DNA of 64,000 nucleotides from Microbacterium sp. 2FI (GCF_005502885.1 NZ_SCMR01000001.1:62001-126000); one strand, 5' to 3'; shown: positions 1-8,642, numbered from the stretch's first letter. Notes: generated by a model not told the origin, from the sequence alone. Made by a program: numbers and translations.

Positions 1-89
1 GGATCGTCGCCCAGGGTCGGGCCCTCGTTCGGGAAGGCCATCCAGGTGCGTTCGTGCTCGGCGCCTTCGTGCGGCATCATCCAGGTCAT
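1..89 (-). CDS. aguA: agmatine deiminase (N-terminal part only; runs off the window)
   Basis: Only the first 29 codons are inside the window. They read MTWMMPHEGAEHERTWMAFP and then an NEGPTLGDD stretch, the typical opening of agmatine deiminase / PAD-type guanidine-modifying enzymes (acidic, then H-E-R-T-W-M). The family hydrolyses agmatine to N-carbamoylputrescine and ammonia. The ATG at 87-89 overlaps the stop codon of the upstream permease as ATGA, so the two genes are probably co-transcribed and translationally coupled. The catalytic residues lie outside the window, so the family call rests on the N terminus alone. Confidence 0.7.
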   Translation of the reverse strand, partial: MTWMMPHEGAEHERTWMAFPNEGPTLGDD

Positions 90-1597
90 GGTCGCTCCTC
101 GGTCTCATTCTGGCCGACCGTCCACGCCAGCGCAGGGCGGGCCGCGCGATCGCGATACGGGCGGGTGGTGCGCCAGAGCACCGCGTACAGGGTGCCGGCG
201 ATGGCGGGGCCCGCGATCGACGACACGTCGGCTCCGCCGAGGGCCGCGGCGATCGGGCCGGTGTACAGGGTCGTGTTGACCATGAGCACGGCGATCGTGG
301 TCGCGACGACCATCGCGATGGTCCCGGGCGCGAACCAGCCGCCGCGGTACCAGAACGGGCTCGCGGGAGTCGTGTCGTTGAGCGCGCGACCGTCGTACGC
401 GTTGCGGCGCAGCCAGATGTCGACCGCATAGACCGCGACGAGGGGGCCCATGACCGCGACGGCGATCTCGATCGCGTAGTTCATGGTCTCGAGGAGGCTC
501 GTGGCGGCGTAGAGGAGGGCGGCTGCGAGCACCGCGGCGACAACGCCCACCACGGCGACGGATGCCGCACGGCGTACCCGCGGCGCGAATGCCTGCGCGT
601 AGAGGCCTGTCGAGTACGAGCACAGCACGTTGTTGGCGATGGTGCCCGCGATCACGGCGATGAGGAAGATCGGGTACAGCCACGACGGCAGGATCTCGGC
701 GAGTGCGGTCTGCGGGTCGGTCATGTCGACCGCGGTCGCAGCCAGCACGCCGAGCGCGCACAGCAGCACGCCCGGAACGAACCCGCCGAGGGCGGTCCAC
801 AGCACGATCCGACGCTTCGGGGTCGCGGGCGGCAGGTAGCGGGAGTAGTCGGCGCTCGTGCCCCATGACAGGGGAGTGGAGGCGATGACGGTGAGGCCCA
901 GGAGCCACATCGCGGTGTGATCGCCGGCAGGGAGCGCGGCCGGCGCGTACGACCAGTCCGCCGCCGTCACGACGAAGATGCCCACGGCGACGAAGCACAC
1001 GCCGACCCCGATCGAGATGTACGGACTCAGCTTCTCGATCGTTGCGTGGCCGAAGACGCTCACGGCGGTGCTGACCGCGGCGACCGTGACGAGCACGAGC
1101 GCGCTGAGCCCGCCGGGCACCGCGATGCCCATCGTCGCGAGCAGCGCCTCGGTGGCCAGCGTCGCGAACGCGAGGTTCAGCACGATGTAGAAGAGCCCGA
1201 TCAGAACGCCCAGACCCGAGCCGAACACCGCGTTGCCGCGCACGCCGAACATCGCGCGCATGATCATGACGCTCGGGGTGCCCGAGGCGGGGCCGCTGAT
1301 CGAGATCCACCCGATGACGAACCACCAGAGGTTGCCGAGCACGCAGATCGCGAGGGATTCCCAGAGGCCGAGGCCGAGCAGCACCAGGAGCGCGCCGAGG
1401 ACGATGTTGAGATACACGACGTTCGCGGCCGCCCAGATGCCGAAGAGCGTCTGCGGCCGGCCGTGGCGCTCTGCGTCGGGGATCTGATCGATGCCGCGCG
1501 TCTCGATGCGGCCGACCCGGTCACTCTGGCCGGCGTCGGCTCGGTCGCGCGGGTGCGTGATCGTCGGTGCACTCGCGTCGATGTCGGTGATGCTCAT
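86..1597 (-). CDS. NCS1-family nucleobase/cation symporter (cytosine/purine permease type)
   Basis: 503 residues with about 12 hydrophobic segments after a hydrophilic N terminus of roughly 50 residues. The early region with GRPQTLFGIW, AANVVYLNIVLGALL and the following PASGTPSVMIMRAMFG stretch is the conserved NCS1 TM1-TM3 signature. The family moves purines, cytosine, allantoin, hydantoins or related compounds with H+ or Na+; the substrate cannot be read from the sequence. The ATG at 1597 follows a purine-rich GGAGGGAGGG site. It forms an operon with the agmatine deiminase (4-bp overlap) and is divergent from a TetR gene, with an operator placed between its -35 and -10 boxes. That partner makes a guanidine or polyamine-type ligand possible, which is inference. 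Confidence 0.85.
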   Translation of the reverse strand: MSITDIDASAPTITHPRDRADAGQSDRVGRIETRGIDQIPDAERHGRPQTLFGIWAAANVVYLNIVLGALLVLLGLGLWESLAICVLGNLWWFVIGWISISGPASGTPSVMIMRAMFGVRGNAVFGSGLGVLIGLFYIVLNLAFATLATEALLATMGIAVPGGLSALVLVTVAAVSTAVSVFGHATIEKLSPYISIGVGVCFVAVGIFVVTAADWSYAPAALPAGDHTAMWLLGLTVIASTPLSWGTSADYSRYLPPATPKRRIVLWTALGGFVPGVLLCALGVLAATAVDMTDPQTALAEILPSWLYPIFLIAVIAGTIANNVLCSYSTGLYAQAFAPRVRRAASVAVVGVVAAVLAAALLYAATSLLETMNYAIEIAVAVMGPLVAVYAVDIWLRRNAYDGRALNDTTPASPFWYRGGWFAPGTIAMVVATTIAVLMVNTTLYTGPIAAALGGADVSSIAGPAIAGTLYAVLWRTTRPYRDRAARPALAWTVGQNETEERP

Positions 1598-1618
1598 GGC
1601 GCCCTCCCTCCATTGGGG

Positions 1619-1647
1619 GTACTATTGATCAAGCGATCAATAAGCAA
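1619..1647 (-). promoter_or_regulatory. Permease promoter with embedded TetR operator
   Basis: A perfect inverted repeat with 8-bp arms, TATTGATC and GATCAATA separated by AAGC, lies at 1623-1642. Read on the minus strand, a TTGCTT -35 (1642-1647) and a TAGTAC -10 (1619-1624) are exactly 17 bp apart, so the palindrome fills the promoter spacer of the permease operon. Such a position suits steric repression by the divergent TetR protein. On the plus strand TACACT at 1654-1659 could be the -10 of the regulator, giving a nearly leaderless mRNA and autoregulation. Confidence 0.7.
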
Positions 1648-1668
1648 GCTACCTACACTGGCGGTGAG

Positions 1669-2298
1669 ATGTCAACCACGGATTCCCGAGCGCGCACCCG
1701 CAAGGCGCCGGCCGAGCGCGCCGCGGAGATCGTCAAGGCGGCCACCGCGCTCGCCCAGGAGAGCGGCCTCAGCGCCCTGACGCTGCGGGCCGTCGCGCAG
1801 CGCGCGGGAGTCGCGTCGGGGCTGATCGCCCACTATCAGCCGTCGATGGACGACCTCGTCGCCCGCGTCTACACCGACCTCGTCACCGCCGAGATCGCCG
1901 ACGTGCGGGCGCTGCTGGCGACGGCATCCGAACCCGCAGATCGCATGGCGCGACTTCTCGGCACGCTTCTCGACGGCTTGCGCGAAGACCTCACCGTCGT
2001 GTGGGTCGAGGCGTGGGCGACGGCGCGCCGCAACGAGGCGCTCGCTGTCGCGGTGCGCGCCCAGATGGCGCGTTGGCAGGAGCTGCTCGTCGAGATCGTC
2101 GACGAAGGTCGCGCGGCGGGTGTGTTCGCGACCGACGAGGCCGCCGACGTGGCGTGGCAGATCATGGGGATGGTCGACGGCATCAATGCGCAGTCGCTCG
2201 TGCGCGAGGTCGATCCCGCCACCGCGATCGCCCAGACGTCCCGTGCCGCCGAGACGCTGCTGGGCGCGCGGCCGGGTTCGCTGACCCTGTCGGGCTGA
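1669..2298 (+). CDS. TetR/AcrR-family transcriptional regulator
   Basis: 209 residues. The N-terminal helix-turn-helix spans about residues 18-65 (EIVKAATALAQESG, then LTLRAVAQRAGVASGLIAHY, the recognition helix region). The C-terminal ligand domain resembles the BetI/RutR-like group. It is divergent from the NCS1 permease and agmatine deiminase genes, and the 72-bp gap carries an 8+4+8 palindrome, so it most likely represses that operon and itself. The inducer is unknown; a substrate of the permease is the natural guess. Confidence 0.88.
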   Translation: MSTTDSRARTRKAPAERAAEIVKAATALAQESGLSALTLRAVAQRAGVASGLIAHYQPSMDDLVARVYTDLVTAEIADVRALLATASEPADRMARLLGTLLDGLREDLTVVWVEAWATARRNEALAVAVRAQMARWQELLVEIVDEGRAAGVFATDEAADVAWQIMGMVDGINAQSLVREVDPATAIAQTSRAAETLLGARPGSLTLSG

Positions 2299-2324
2299 GA
2301 GCGGCGACGGCTACGCTCGGTGGC

Positions 2325-3017
2325 GTGCCGCACGAGCTCGAGAACCCGGTCGTGGTGGACTTCCCGCTGCGCGGCGAGGGCTGGATGGCCGTCACCACCC
2401 CGGCGGCACGCGTGCCGAGCCACGGCGTCGACCTCCTCGGTCAGCGGTACGCGTACGACTTCGTGAAGGTCGACGATCGGCCGGGCGTCCACGTGCATCC
2501 GACATCGACCCTGGTCGCCTCGACGGTCGGTGGGCGCACGACCGAGTGCTACGCGTGGGGGAGCCCCGTCCACGCGCCGTTCGACGCCGAGGTCGTCGCC
2601 GCGATCGACGGTGTCGCGGAGCGGGGCTGGATCAACCCGTTCCGCGAGGTCGCGCGCATGCTCTGGAACGGCATCACCTTCCGGCCCGAGAAGATCCCGT
2701 CGATCCTGGGGAACCACGTGATTCTGCGCGCCGGCGAGATCTTCGCCGGCTTCGCGCACCTCGCGCCCGGCTCGGTCGGTGTCGCAGCGGGTCAGCGCGT
2801 GCGCGCGGGCGAGGTGATCGGGCGGGTCGGCCACACCGGCAACTCGACCTCGCCGCACCTCCACTTCCAGCTCATGGACTCGGCAGACCTCATGACGGCG
2901 AACGGGATCGCGTGCGCCTTCGCGGCGTACGACGTTCGCCAGGGCGACGGCACGTGGCAGCGCGTCGAGCGCGGCATCCCGGATTCCCGTGAGCGGATTC
3001 GCGCCGTCGCCCGGTGA
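2325..3017 (+). CDS. M23-family (LytM-like) metallopeptidase domain protein
   Basis: 230 residues from a GTG start at 2325; the frame stays open further upstream, but that part lies inside the TetR gene. Zinc-site motifs of the M23 fold are visible: SHGVD near residues 32-36, a central NHVIL strand, and SPHLHFQL near 178, giving the second histidine pair. There is no signal peptide or membrane segment, unusual for a cell-wall endopeptidase, so the protein may act in the cytosol or on another substrate. It follows the TetR gene by 26 bp and may be co-transcribed with it. Confidence 0.8.
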   Translation: MPHELENPVVVDFPLRGEGWMAVTTPAARVPSHGVDLLGQRYAYDFVKVDDRPGVHVHPTSTLVASTVGGRTTECYAWGSPVHAPFDAEVVAAIDGVAERGWINPFREVARMLWNGITFRPEKIPSILGNHVILRAGEIFAGFAHLAPGSVGVAAGQRVRAGEVIGRVGHTGNSTSPHLHFQLMDSADLMTANGIACAFAAYDVRQGDGTWQRVERGIPDSRERIRAVAR

Positions 3018-3075
3018 ACCGCGCGATGTGTCAACCCCGGCCCGATCCGTCGGTGTTCGCGCCAGAATGGACCCC

Positions 3076-3909
3076 ATGCTGAACATCCCCACCGTGACCC
3101 TGAACGACGGCACCTGGTTTCCCGAACTCGGACTCGGCACCTACAACCTGCGCGGCGAGGAGGGCATCGACGCCATCGTCGCGGCGATCTCGTCGGGTTA
3201 CCGGCTGCTCGACACCGCCGTGAACTACGAGAACGAGCGCGAGGTCGGCGAGGCCGTCCGCCGCTCCGACGTCGAGCGCGACGACCTGCTCGTCGTGTCG
3301 AAGATCCCGGGCCGCCATCACGGGTTCGACGAGGCCGTCGACAGCATCCAGGGCTCGCTCGGGCTTCTCGGCCTCGACCGCATCGACCTGCAGCTGATCC
3401 ACTGGCCGAACCCCAGCGTCGGCAAGTACGTCGACACGTGGCGCGGCATGATCGAGGCGCGCGAGCGCGGTCTCGTGCGCTCGATCGGCGTCTCGAACTT
3501 CACCGAAGCGATGCTCACCGAGCTCATCGACGAGACGGGCGTCACGCCCGCCGTCAACCAGGTCGAGCTGCACCCCTACTTCCCGCAGGAGGCGCTGCGC
3601 GCCTTCCACGCCGAGCACGGCATCCGCACCGAGAGCTGGAGCCCGCTGGCCCGCCGCAGCGAGCTGCTCACCGAGCAGCTGCTGCAGGAGCTCGCCGTCG
3701 TGCACGACGTGACGCCCACGCAGGTCGTGCTGCGCTGGCACACGCAGCTCGGCAGCACGCCGATCCCGAAGTCGGCCGATCCCGACCGTCAGCGCGAGAA
3801 CGCCGACGTCTTCGGCTTCACGCTCACCGACGATCAGGTCGCCGTGATCTCGGGCCTCGAGCGCGGACGGCTCTGGGACGGCGACCCCGACACGCACGAG
3901 GAGATGTAG
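3076..3909 (+). CDS. Aldo/keto reductase (2,5-diketo-D-gluconate reductase-like)
   Basis: 277 residues, standard length for a single-domain AKR (beta/alpha)8 barrel. The catalytic tetrad is readable: Asp46 and Tyr51 in LLDTAVNYENE, Lys76 in VVSKIPG and His109 in LIHWPN. The C-terminal NADPH phosphate-binding motif IPKSADPDRQREN is present. The start chosen is the ATG giving MLNIPTVTLN; an in-frame ATG three codons upstream (3067) is possible. The family reduces aldehydes, ketones and keto-sugars with NADPH; the substrate here is unknown. Confidence 0.9.
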   Translation: MLNIPTVTLNDGTWFPELGLGTYNLRGEEGIDAIVAAISSGYRLLDTAVNYENEREVGEAVRRSDVERDDLLVVSKIPGRHHGFDEAVDSIQGSLGLLGLDRIDLQLIHWPNPSVGKYVDTWRGMIEARERGLVRSIGVSNFTEAMLTELIDETGVTPAVNQVELHPYFPQEALRAFHAEHGIRTESWSPLARRSELLTEQLLQELAVVHDVTPTQVVLRWHTQLGSTPIPKSADPDRQRENADVFGFTLTDDQVAVISGLERGRLWDGDPDTHEEM

Positions 3910-3911
3910 CC

Positions 3912-4661
3912 TCAGGCGTCGGGCAGCTCGTCGAGCCATTCGGCGTACGTCTGCCGCCCGAGGATCGCGCCCGGGCCGGGAAGCAGCGCGCCACTGCGCT
4001 GGGCACGTCCGAACGTTCCGGGCAGCGAGACCGCGGGGATCCACGACGGCCCGCCGATCGCGCGGGCGTAGGCGCGAACCATCTCGACGAGGCTCTCCTC
4101 CTGGGGGCCGCCGAGCTCGAGAGCGCGCCCGGCGGGCGGCTGCTCCGCGAGGGTCACGAGATGCTCCGCGACCTCTCGCACCGCGATGGGCTGCGTGCGG
4201 GCGCGTGGAGCGAGGTGCAGGGGGCCCGCCTTTGCGGAGTGGTACATCATCGGCGCGAACTCGTGGAACTGGGTCGCGCGCTGGATCGTCCACGGCGTCG
4301 AGCCGGCCTCGACGAGCCGCTCCTGCACGAGCTTGCCGGCGTAATAGCCGTCGGGAGCGGCATCCGCCCCCACGATCGTCAACACGATGTGGTGCCCGAC
4401 CCCGGCGGCGCGCTCGGCGGCGAGCAGGTTGCGCGTCGCGCCGGCGAAGAACGAGACCGAGACGTCGGGCTTGAGGGTCGCGACGTTCGAGACGTCGATG
4501 ACGGCGTCGACACCGCGGAGGGCGCCGGTGAGCCCGGATCCGCTGAGCAGTTCGACGCCGTGGCCGCGCGCGAGGATCACGACGTCGTGTCCGCGCGTGC
4601 GCGCGATCTCGGCCGTCGGGGTGCCGGCGAGTCCGCTGCCGCCGGCGATCGCGATCCTCAT
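3912..4661 (-). CDS. NAD(P)-binding NmrA/SDR-like protein
   Basis: 249 residues. It opens with MRIAIAGGSGLAGTPTAEIA, a Rossmann GxxGxxG dinucleotide site of the atypical SDR/NmrA group. A YYAGK sequence near residue 117 is where extended SDRs carry YxxxK. An AGGAGG site lies 7 nt before the ATG. It converges with the AKR gene, the two stops being 2 bp apart. Proteins of this group act as NADPH-dependent reductases or redox sensors; the function here is unassigned. Confidence 0.82.
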   Translation of the reverse strand: MRIAIAGGSGLAGTPTAEIARTRGHDVVILARGHGVELLSGSGLTGALRGVDAVIDVSNVATLKPDVSVSFFAGATRNLLAAERAAGVGHHIVLTIVGADAAPDGYYAGKLVQERLVEAGSTPWTIQRATQFHEFAPMMYHSAKAGPLHLAPRARTQPIAVREVAEHLVTLAEQPPAGRALELGGPQEESLVEMVRAYARAIGGPSWIPAVSLPGTFGRAQRSGALLPGPGAILGRQTYAEWLDELPDA

Positions 4662-4708
4662 GCCTGCCTCCTCGGGGTCGTTCCCCGTCCATCTTGGCGG
4701 ACGCCGGG

Positions 4709-5665
4709 CTACGCCGTTCTGTCGCTGCTCGTGCCGATCGGGCCGGTCGCGAGGTCTGCCGGTTCGGGAAGCCCCGACCCCGGCGGGCTCGGCTCGATGT
4801 CGGGCGTCGCGAGCGTCGCGATCACGACGCCCACCAGCGCGATCGCGCCGCCCAGGGCCTTGATGGGGTCGAGCGGTTCGCCGAGCAGCAGCGCGAAGCC
4901 GTACCCGAGGGCGGGGATCGCGGCGGTTGCGACGCCCGAGATCGCCGCGGGCAGGCGCTCGGCTCCGTAGTTGAACAGCACGAGCGTCGGTGCGGTGACG
5001 ACGAGGGCGAGGACGAGGATGCTGAGAAGCCCGCGCGTATCCGTGGGCACGGCGAGCGTGCCCGTCACTGCCTCCCACGCGAGCCAGGGGAGGAGGATCG
5101 CCGTGCCCCAGACGCCCGTCGCCGTCGCCAGCACGATCGCATCGGGCGCATCGGGGCGCCCCGCATCCTTGCGGAGCAGCACCGTGTAGATCGCGTACGA
5201 GGCCAGCGCCGCGATGTTGAGGAGCACGCCCACATCGATGCGGAATCCGGATGCCGCCACCAGTGCCACCCCGAGGGTCGCGAGCGCCAGCCCGATCCAC
5301 GTGCGGCGCGAGAGTCGCTCATGGATCATCGCGACGGCGGCGGCGGCGGTGAGCACCGGCAGGAACGCGGCCGTCAGCGCCGCGGTGCCCGGTGTCGTGA
5401 AGAGCAGGCCGATGTTGGCGAGCGAGTAGTAGAGGCTCACCCCGGTGAGTCCGAGCACGAGCGTTCGGGGCTGCTTCAGCGTGCGGACGAATCCGGGTCG
5501 GCGCGCGGCGAGCGGCACCAGCACGAGGAGCGCGATCGCGAAGCGCCCGACCGACAGGACGGCCGGCGACCCGGTCTCGAGCGCCCAGCCCGACACGACG
5601 TACGCGGCCGACCACAGCAGCACCGAGAGCCCGATCGCCCCGAGCGGCAGCCAGCGGTTCGACAC
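4709..5665 (-). CDS. EamA/DMT-family transporter
   Basis: 318 residues from a GTG start at 5665. Ten predicted membrane helices form two EamA repeats: the first begins LPLGAIGLSVLLWSAAYVVS, and the second ends with LGYGFALLLGEPLDPIKALG and GVVIATL, the usual closing motif. The family exports small metabolites and amino acids or imports sugars; the substrate cannot be inferred. It lies 47 bp upstream of the NmrA-like gene on the same strand. Confidence 0.87.
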   Translation of the reverse strand: MSNRWLPLGAIGLSVLLWSAAYVVSGWALETGSPAVLSVGRFAIALLVLVPLAARRPGFVRTLKQPRTLVLGLTGVSLYYSLANIGLLFTTPGTAALTAAFLPVLTAAAAVAMIHERLSRRTWIGLALATLGVALVAASGFRIDVGVLLNIAALASYAIYTVLLRKDAGRPDAPDAIVLATATGVWGTAILLPWLAWEAVTGTLAVPTDTRGLLSILVLALVVTAPTLVLFNYGAERLPAAISGVATAAIPALGYGFALLLGEPLDPIKALGGAIALVGVVIATLATPDIEPSPPGSGLPEPADLATGPIGTSSDRTA

Positions 5666-5717
5666 GAGGATTCAGTCTAGGCGCGGCACCGGTGCGTGCG
5701 CCTGGCCCGGGTGGCGC

Positions 5718-6518
5718 TCAGTGCGGGGCGTGGTACTCGGTCTCGTCGCGCTTCCAGTAGCCCTTCACGACCACCGTGTCGGCGGGGAGCCCCCAGCGCT
5801 CGAGCAGCAGCGCTCGCCCCGGCTTCACGATCGCCTGCTCCGCCGCGATGAACCCGAAGACGTCGCCGGAAGGGCGATCGGATGCCGAGACGGCGTCCAG
5901 CCGCGTGGCAAGTGCCGATCCGGCGGGGGAGGCGCCGCGATGCACCTGCTCGACGACGACACTCGGGGGCGTCTCGATCGGCAGCTCGTGGTCGGCGTCG
6001 GGAACCTCGACCAGGATGCGGCCGACGGCATCGGCATCCATTCCGTGCGCGAAGCGCCGCATCGCGGGAACCGCGGTCTCGTCGCCGGCGAGGAACCACG
6101 CGTCGGGGCGGCCGGTGAGCACCTTCGATCCGCGCGGGCCGCCCACCCCTGCGACGGCGTCCAGCGGTGCGTTCGCGGCCCAGGGTGCGGCGACCCCGGC
6201 GTCGCCGTGGACGGCGAACTCGAGGTCGAGCCAGTCGTCGTCCCACGCGAGCGGCGTGTACTCCCGGCTCGGCGCGGCACGCAGTTCTTCGACGGTCTGC
6301 GGGTCGCCGTCGGGGAAGAACACGCGGATGTGGTCGTCAGCGCCGAGCGATTCGAAGCCTCGCAGTTCGGTGCCCTGCAGGCGCACCCGCACGTACTCGG
6401 GGGTGATCCACTGCCGTGCGGCGAGCCGCACGCGGCGGAACCGCAGCTCGAGCGGGTGGGGCGTCAGCCGAAAGGAGCCGGAAGCGGGGGCCGATGTCAC
6501 GGGGGTCGACAGGTTCAT
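5718..6518 (-). CDS. Siderophore-interacting protein (FAD-dependent ferric-siderophore reductase)
   Basis: 266 residues. The N-terminal half is an FAD-binding beta barrel with SREYTPL, the R-x-Y-[ST] flavin motif. The C-terminal half carries WFLAGDETAVPAMRR, the NAD(P)H-binding and SIP signature, and ends with VVKGYWK typical of ViuB/YqjH-like proteins. It would release iron in the cytosol by reducing imported ferric siderophore. It is divergent from the siderophore ABC operon, and an IdeR box lies only 6 bp upstream of its ATG, overlapping its promoter. Confidence 0.9.
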   Translation of the reverse strand: MNLSTPVTSAPASGSFRLTPHPLELRFRRVRLAARQWITPEYVRVRLQGTELRGFESLGADDHIRVFFPDGDPQTVEELRAAPSREYTPLAWDDDWLDLEFAVHGDAGVAAPWAANAPLDAVAGVGGPRGSKVLTGRPDAWFLAGDETAVPAMRRFAHGMDADAVGRILVEVPDADHELPIETPPSVVVEQVHRGASPAGSALATRLDAVSASDRPSGDVFGFIAAEQAIVKPGRALLLERWGLPADTVVVKGYWKRDETEYHAPH

Positions 6519-6523
6519 GGAAC

Positions 6524-6542
6524 TTAGGTTAGCCTACCCTCA
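6524..6542. promoter_or_regulatory. IdeR/DtxR iron box
   Basis: TTAGGTTAGCCTACCCTCA matches 17 of 19 positions of the DtxR/IdeR consensus TTAGGTTAGSCTAACCTAA. It sits between the divergent siderophore-interacting protein and the siderophore lipoprotein gene, so both transcription units should be repressed by Fe2+-bound IdeR/DtxR. The left arm is perfect and the right arm has two changes. Confidence 0.88.
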
Positions 6543-6667
6543 GCCGGAGTCGAGTGCGGATGTCCGCCCGATCCGGCCTCCCATCGACGACGCCGTCGGA
6601 GCTGTTCGTCGTGCGCGATGACGGCTCCGCGGCGCCGTTCCACCCTGCCCACAGGAGAACCATCCGC

Positions 6668-7624
6668 ATGCGCACGATCAGACCGCTCATCGCAGCATCC
6701 CTCGCCCTCACCACGGCCGCAGCCCTCGCCGGCTGCGCAACCGGAACCCCCGCCGCGTCGGAGGAGTCCGCCGCCGCAGCCGTGCCGGAGACCCTTACGA
6801 TCGAGCACGCCCAGGGCGAGACCGAGGTCGACACGAATCCCGAGACCGTCATCGTGCTCGATCTCGCGAGCCTCGACACGCTCGACGCGCTGGGCGTCGA
6901 GGTCGCCGGCGTCGCCAAGGGCAACCTGCCGTCATACCTGAGTGCCTACGAGGGCGACGAGTACCTCAACGCCGGCACGCTCTTCGAGCCCGACTACACC
7001 GCGATCGAGGCGGCCGAGCCCGACCTCATCATCGTCGCGAACCGCTCGAGCGAGGCCTACCCCGAGCTCGCCGAGATCGCGCCCACGATCGACCTGACCC
7101 TCGACTGGGCCGACTACATTCCGAGCTTCCAGCAGAACGCCGAGACGCTCGGGCAGATCTTCGGCAAGGAGGACGAGGTCGAGGCCGCGCTCGCCGAGAT
7201 CGACGACAAGATCGCCGAGACGCAGGATGCCGCAGCCGACGCCGGCACCGGGCTCATCGTGCTGACCAGCGGCGGCGAGGTCACCGCGTTCGGCCCGGGA
7301 TCGCGCTTCGGGTGGCTGCACGACGTGCTGGGCGTGACACCTGCGATCGAAGACGTCGAGGCCGCGACCCACGGTGACCCGGTGTCGTTCGAGTTCCTGC
7401 TCGAGACCGACCCGGAGTGGATGTTCGTCGTCGACCGCGACGCCGCGACCGGCGAGGGCACCGAGACGGCCGAGCAGATCCTCGACAACGAGGTCGTCGC
7501 TCAGACGGCAGCGTGGGAGAGCGACCAGGTCGTCTACCTCGACCCGGCGCCCTGGTACATCGTGATGAGCGGCCTCACCGCCGTGAACACGATGGTCGAC
7601 CAGATCCAGGACGGCCTGTCCTGA
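6668..7624 (+). CDS. Ferric-siderophore ABC transporter substrate-binding lipoprotein
   Basis: 318 residues. The ATG at 6668 follows an AGGAGA site. A lipoprotein signal peptide ends in LAGC with Cys23 as the lipidation site. The mature part resembles CeuA/FatB/FepB class III binding proteins: ETVIVLDLASLDTLDALG, then EPDLIIVANRSSE, and the C-terminal VVYLDPAPWYI. It captures Fe-siderophore outside the membrane and delivers it to the two permeases downstream. It is the first gene of a four-gene operon behind the IdeR box. Catecholate-type ligand preference is suggested only by similarity to CeuA. Confidence 0.9.
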   Translation: MRTIRPLIAASLALTTAAALAGCATGTPAASEESAAAAVPETLTIEHAQGETEVDTNPETVIVLDLASLDTLDALGVEVAGVAKGNLPSYLSAYEGDEYLNAGTLFEPDYTAIEAAEPDLIIVANRSSEAYPELAEIAPTIDLTLDWADYIPSFQQNAETLGQIFGKEDEVEAALAEIDDKIAETQDAAADAGTGLIVLTSGGEVTAFGPGSRFGWLHDVLGVTPAIEDVEAATHGDPVSFEFLLETDPEWMFVVDRDAATGEGTETAEQILDNEVVAQTAAWESDQVVYLDPAPWYIVMSGLTAVNTMVDQIQDGLS

Positions 7625-7628
7625 TCCG

Positions 7629-8642
7629 ATGACGACCCTCGTCGAGACGGGCACCTCCGCCCCGGCGCGCATCACGCGCGCGGGGGCGGGGGTGCTCGCC
7701 GTGCTCGTGCTGGCGGCGCTCGCCGTCGTCAGCGTGTTCGTCGGCGTCGCCGACGTGTCGCCGGCCGCGCTCTGGGCGGGCGGCGCCGACTCCGATGCCG
7801 CGATGCTGCTGTTCGCCAGTCGCATCCCGCGCACGCTCGCGCTCGTGCTCGCGGGTGCCGCGATGGCGATCGCCGGGCTCATCATGCAGATGATCGTGCG
7901 GAACCGCTTCGTCGAGCCCGGAACCGCCGGCACGGGCGAGTCGGCCGCCCTCGGCATCCTGGTCGTCACCCTCGTCGCCCCCGCGATGCCGCTCGCCGGC
8001 AAGATGGCCGTCGCGGCGTTGTTCGCCCTCGCCGGCACCGCGCTGTTCCTCACGATCCTGCGCCGTGTGCCCACGCGGCAGATCATGCTCGTGCCGCTCG
8101 TCGGCATCATGCTGGGCGGCATCATCGGCTCGGTCACGACCTTCGTCGCCTACCGCACCGACCTGCTGCAGACCCTGGGCGCCTGGATGACCGGCGACTT
8201 CTCGGGCGTGCTGCGCGGGCGCTACGAGTTCCTCTGGGTCGCGGCGGTGATGGTCGCGATCGCGTGGGTCGCCGCCGACCGCTTCAGCGTCGCCGGTCTC
8301 GGCGAGGAGTTCGCCACCAACCTCGGCCTGCACTACGGGCGCGTCGTCGCGCTCGGCATCACGATCATCGCGATCATCACGGCGTGCGTGATCGTCACCG
8401 CCGGCATGATCCCGTTCCTGGGGCTCGTCGTCCCCAACATCGTCAGCCTCGTCAGGGGAGACAACGTGCGCCGCTCGATCCCGTGGGTCGCCGTGCTCGG
8501 CGCCGGCTTCATCGTCGCGTGCGACCTCGTCGGCCGCCTCGTCAGGTTCCCGTACGAGATCCCGCTGGGGGTCGTCGTCGGCACGATCGGCGCGGCGCTG
8601 TTCCTGTGGCTGCTGCTGAGGAGGGGATCCCATGCGCACTGA
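7629..8642 (+). CDS. Iron-siderophore ABC permease (FecCD family), first subunit
   Basis: 337 residues with about nine or ten membrane helices. FecCD hallmarks include RIPRTLALVLAGAAMAIAGL near the N terminus and a late GMIPFLGLVVPNIVSLVRGD, the cytoplasmic loop that contacts the ATPase. It corresponds to the CeuB/FatD subunit of the heterodimeric permease. It starts 4 bp after the lipoprotein gene and overlaps the next permease gene by 11 bp. Confidence 0.92.
   Translation: MTTLVETGTSAPARITRAGAGVLAVLVLAALAVVSVFVGVADVSPAALWAGGADSDAAMLLFASRIPRTLALVLAGAAMAIAGLIMQMIVRNRFVEPGTAGTGESAALGILVVTLVAPAMPLAGKMAVAALFALAGTALFLTILRRVPTRQIMLVPLVGIMLGGIIGSVTTFVAYRTDLLQTLGAWMTGDFSGVLRGRYEFLWVAAVMVAIAWVAADRFSVAGLGEEFATNLGLHYGRVVALGITIIAIITACVIVTAGMIPFLGLVVPNIVSLVRGDNVRRSIPWVAVLGAGFIVACDLVGRLVRFPYEIPLGVVVGTIGAALFLWLLLRRGSHAH

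Noticed and set aside
3031..4692. Long open frame on the minus strand over the aldo-keto reductase and NmrA genes
   Set aside because: It lies antisense or out of frame to two genes with clear motifs, and its translation is Arg-rich without a domain; GC-rich DNA keeps such frames open.
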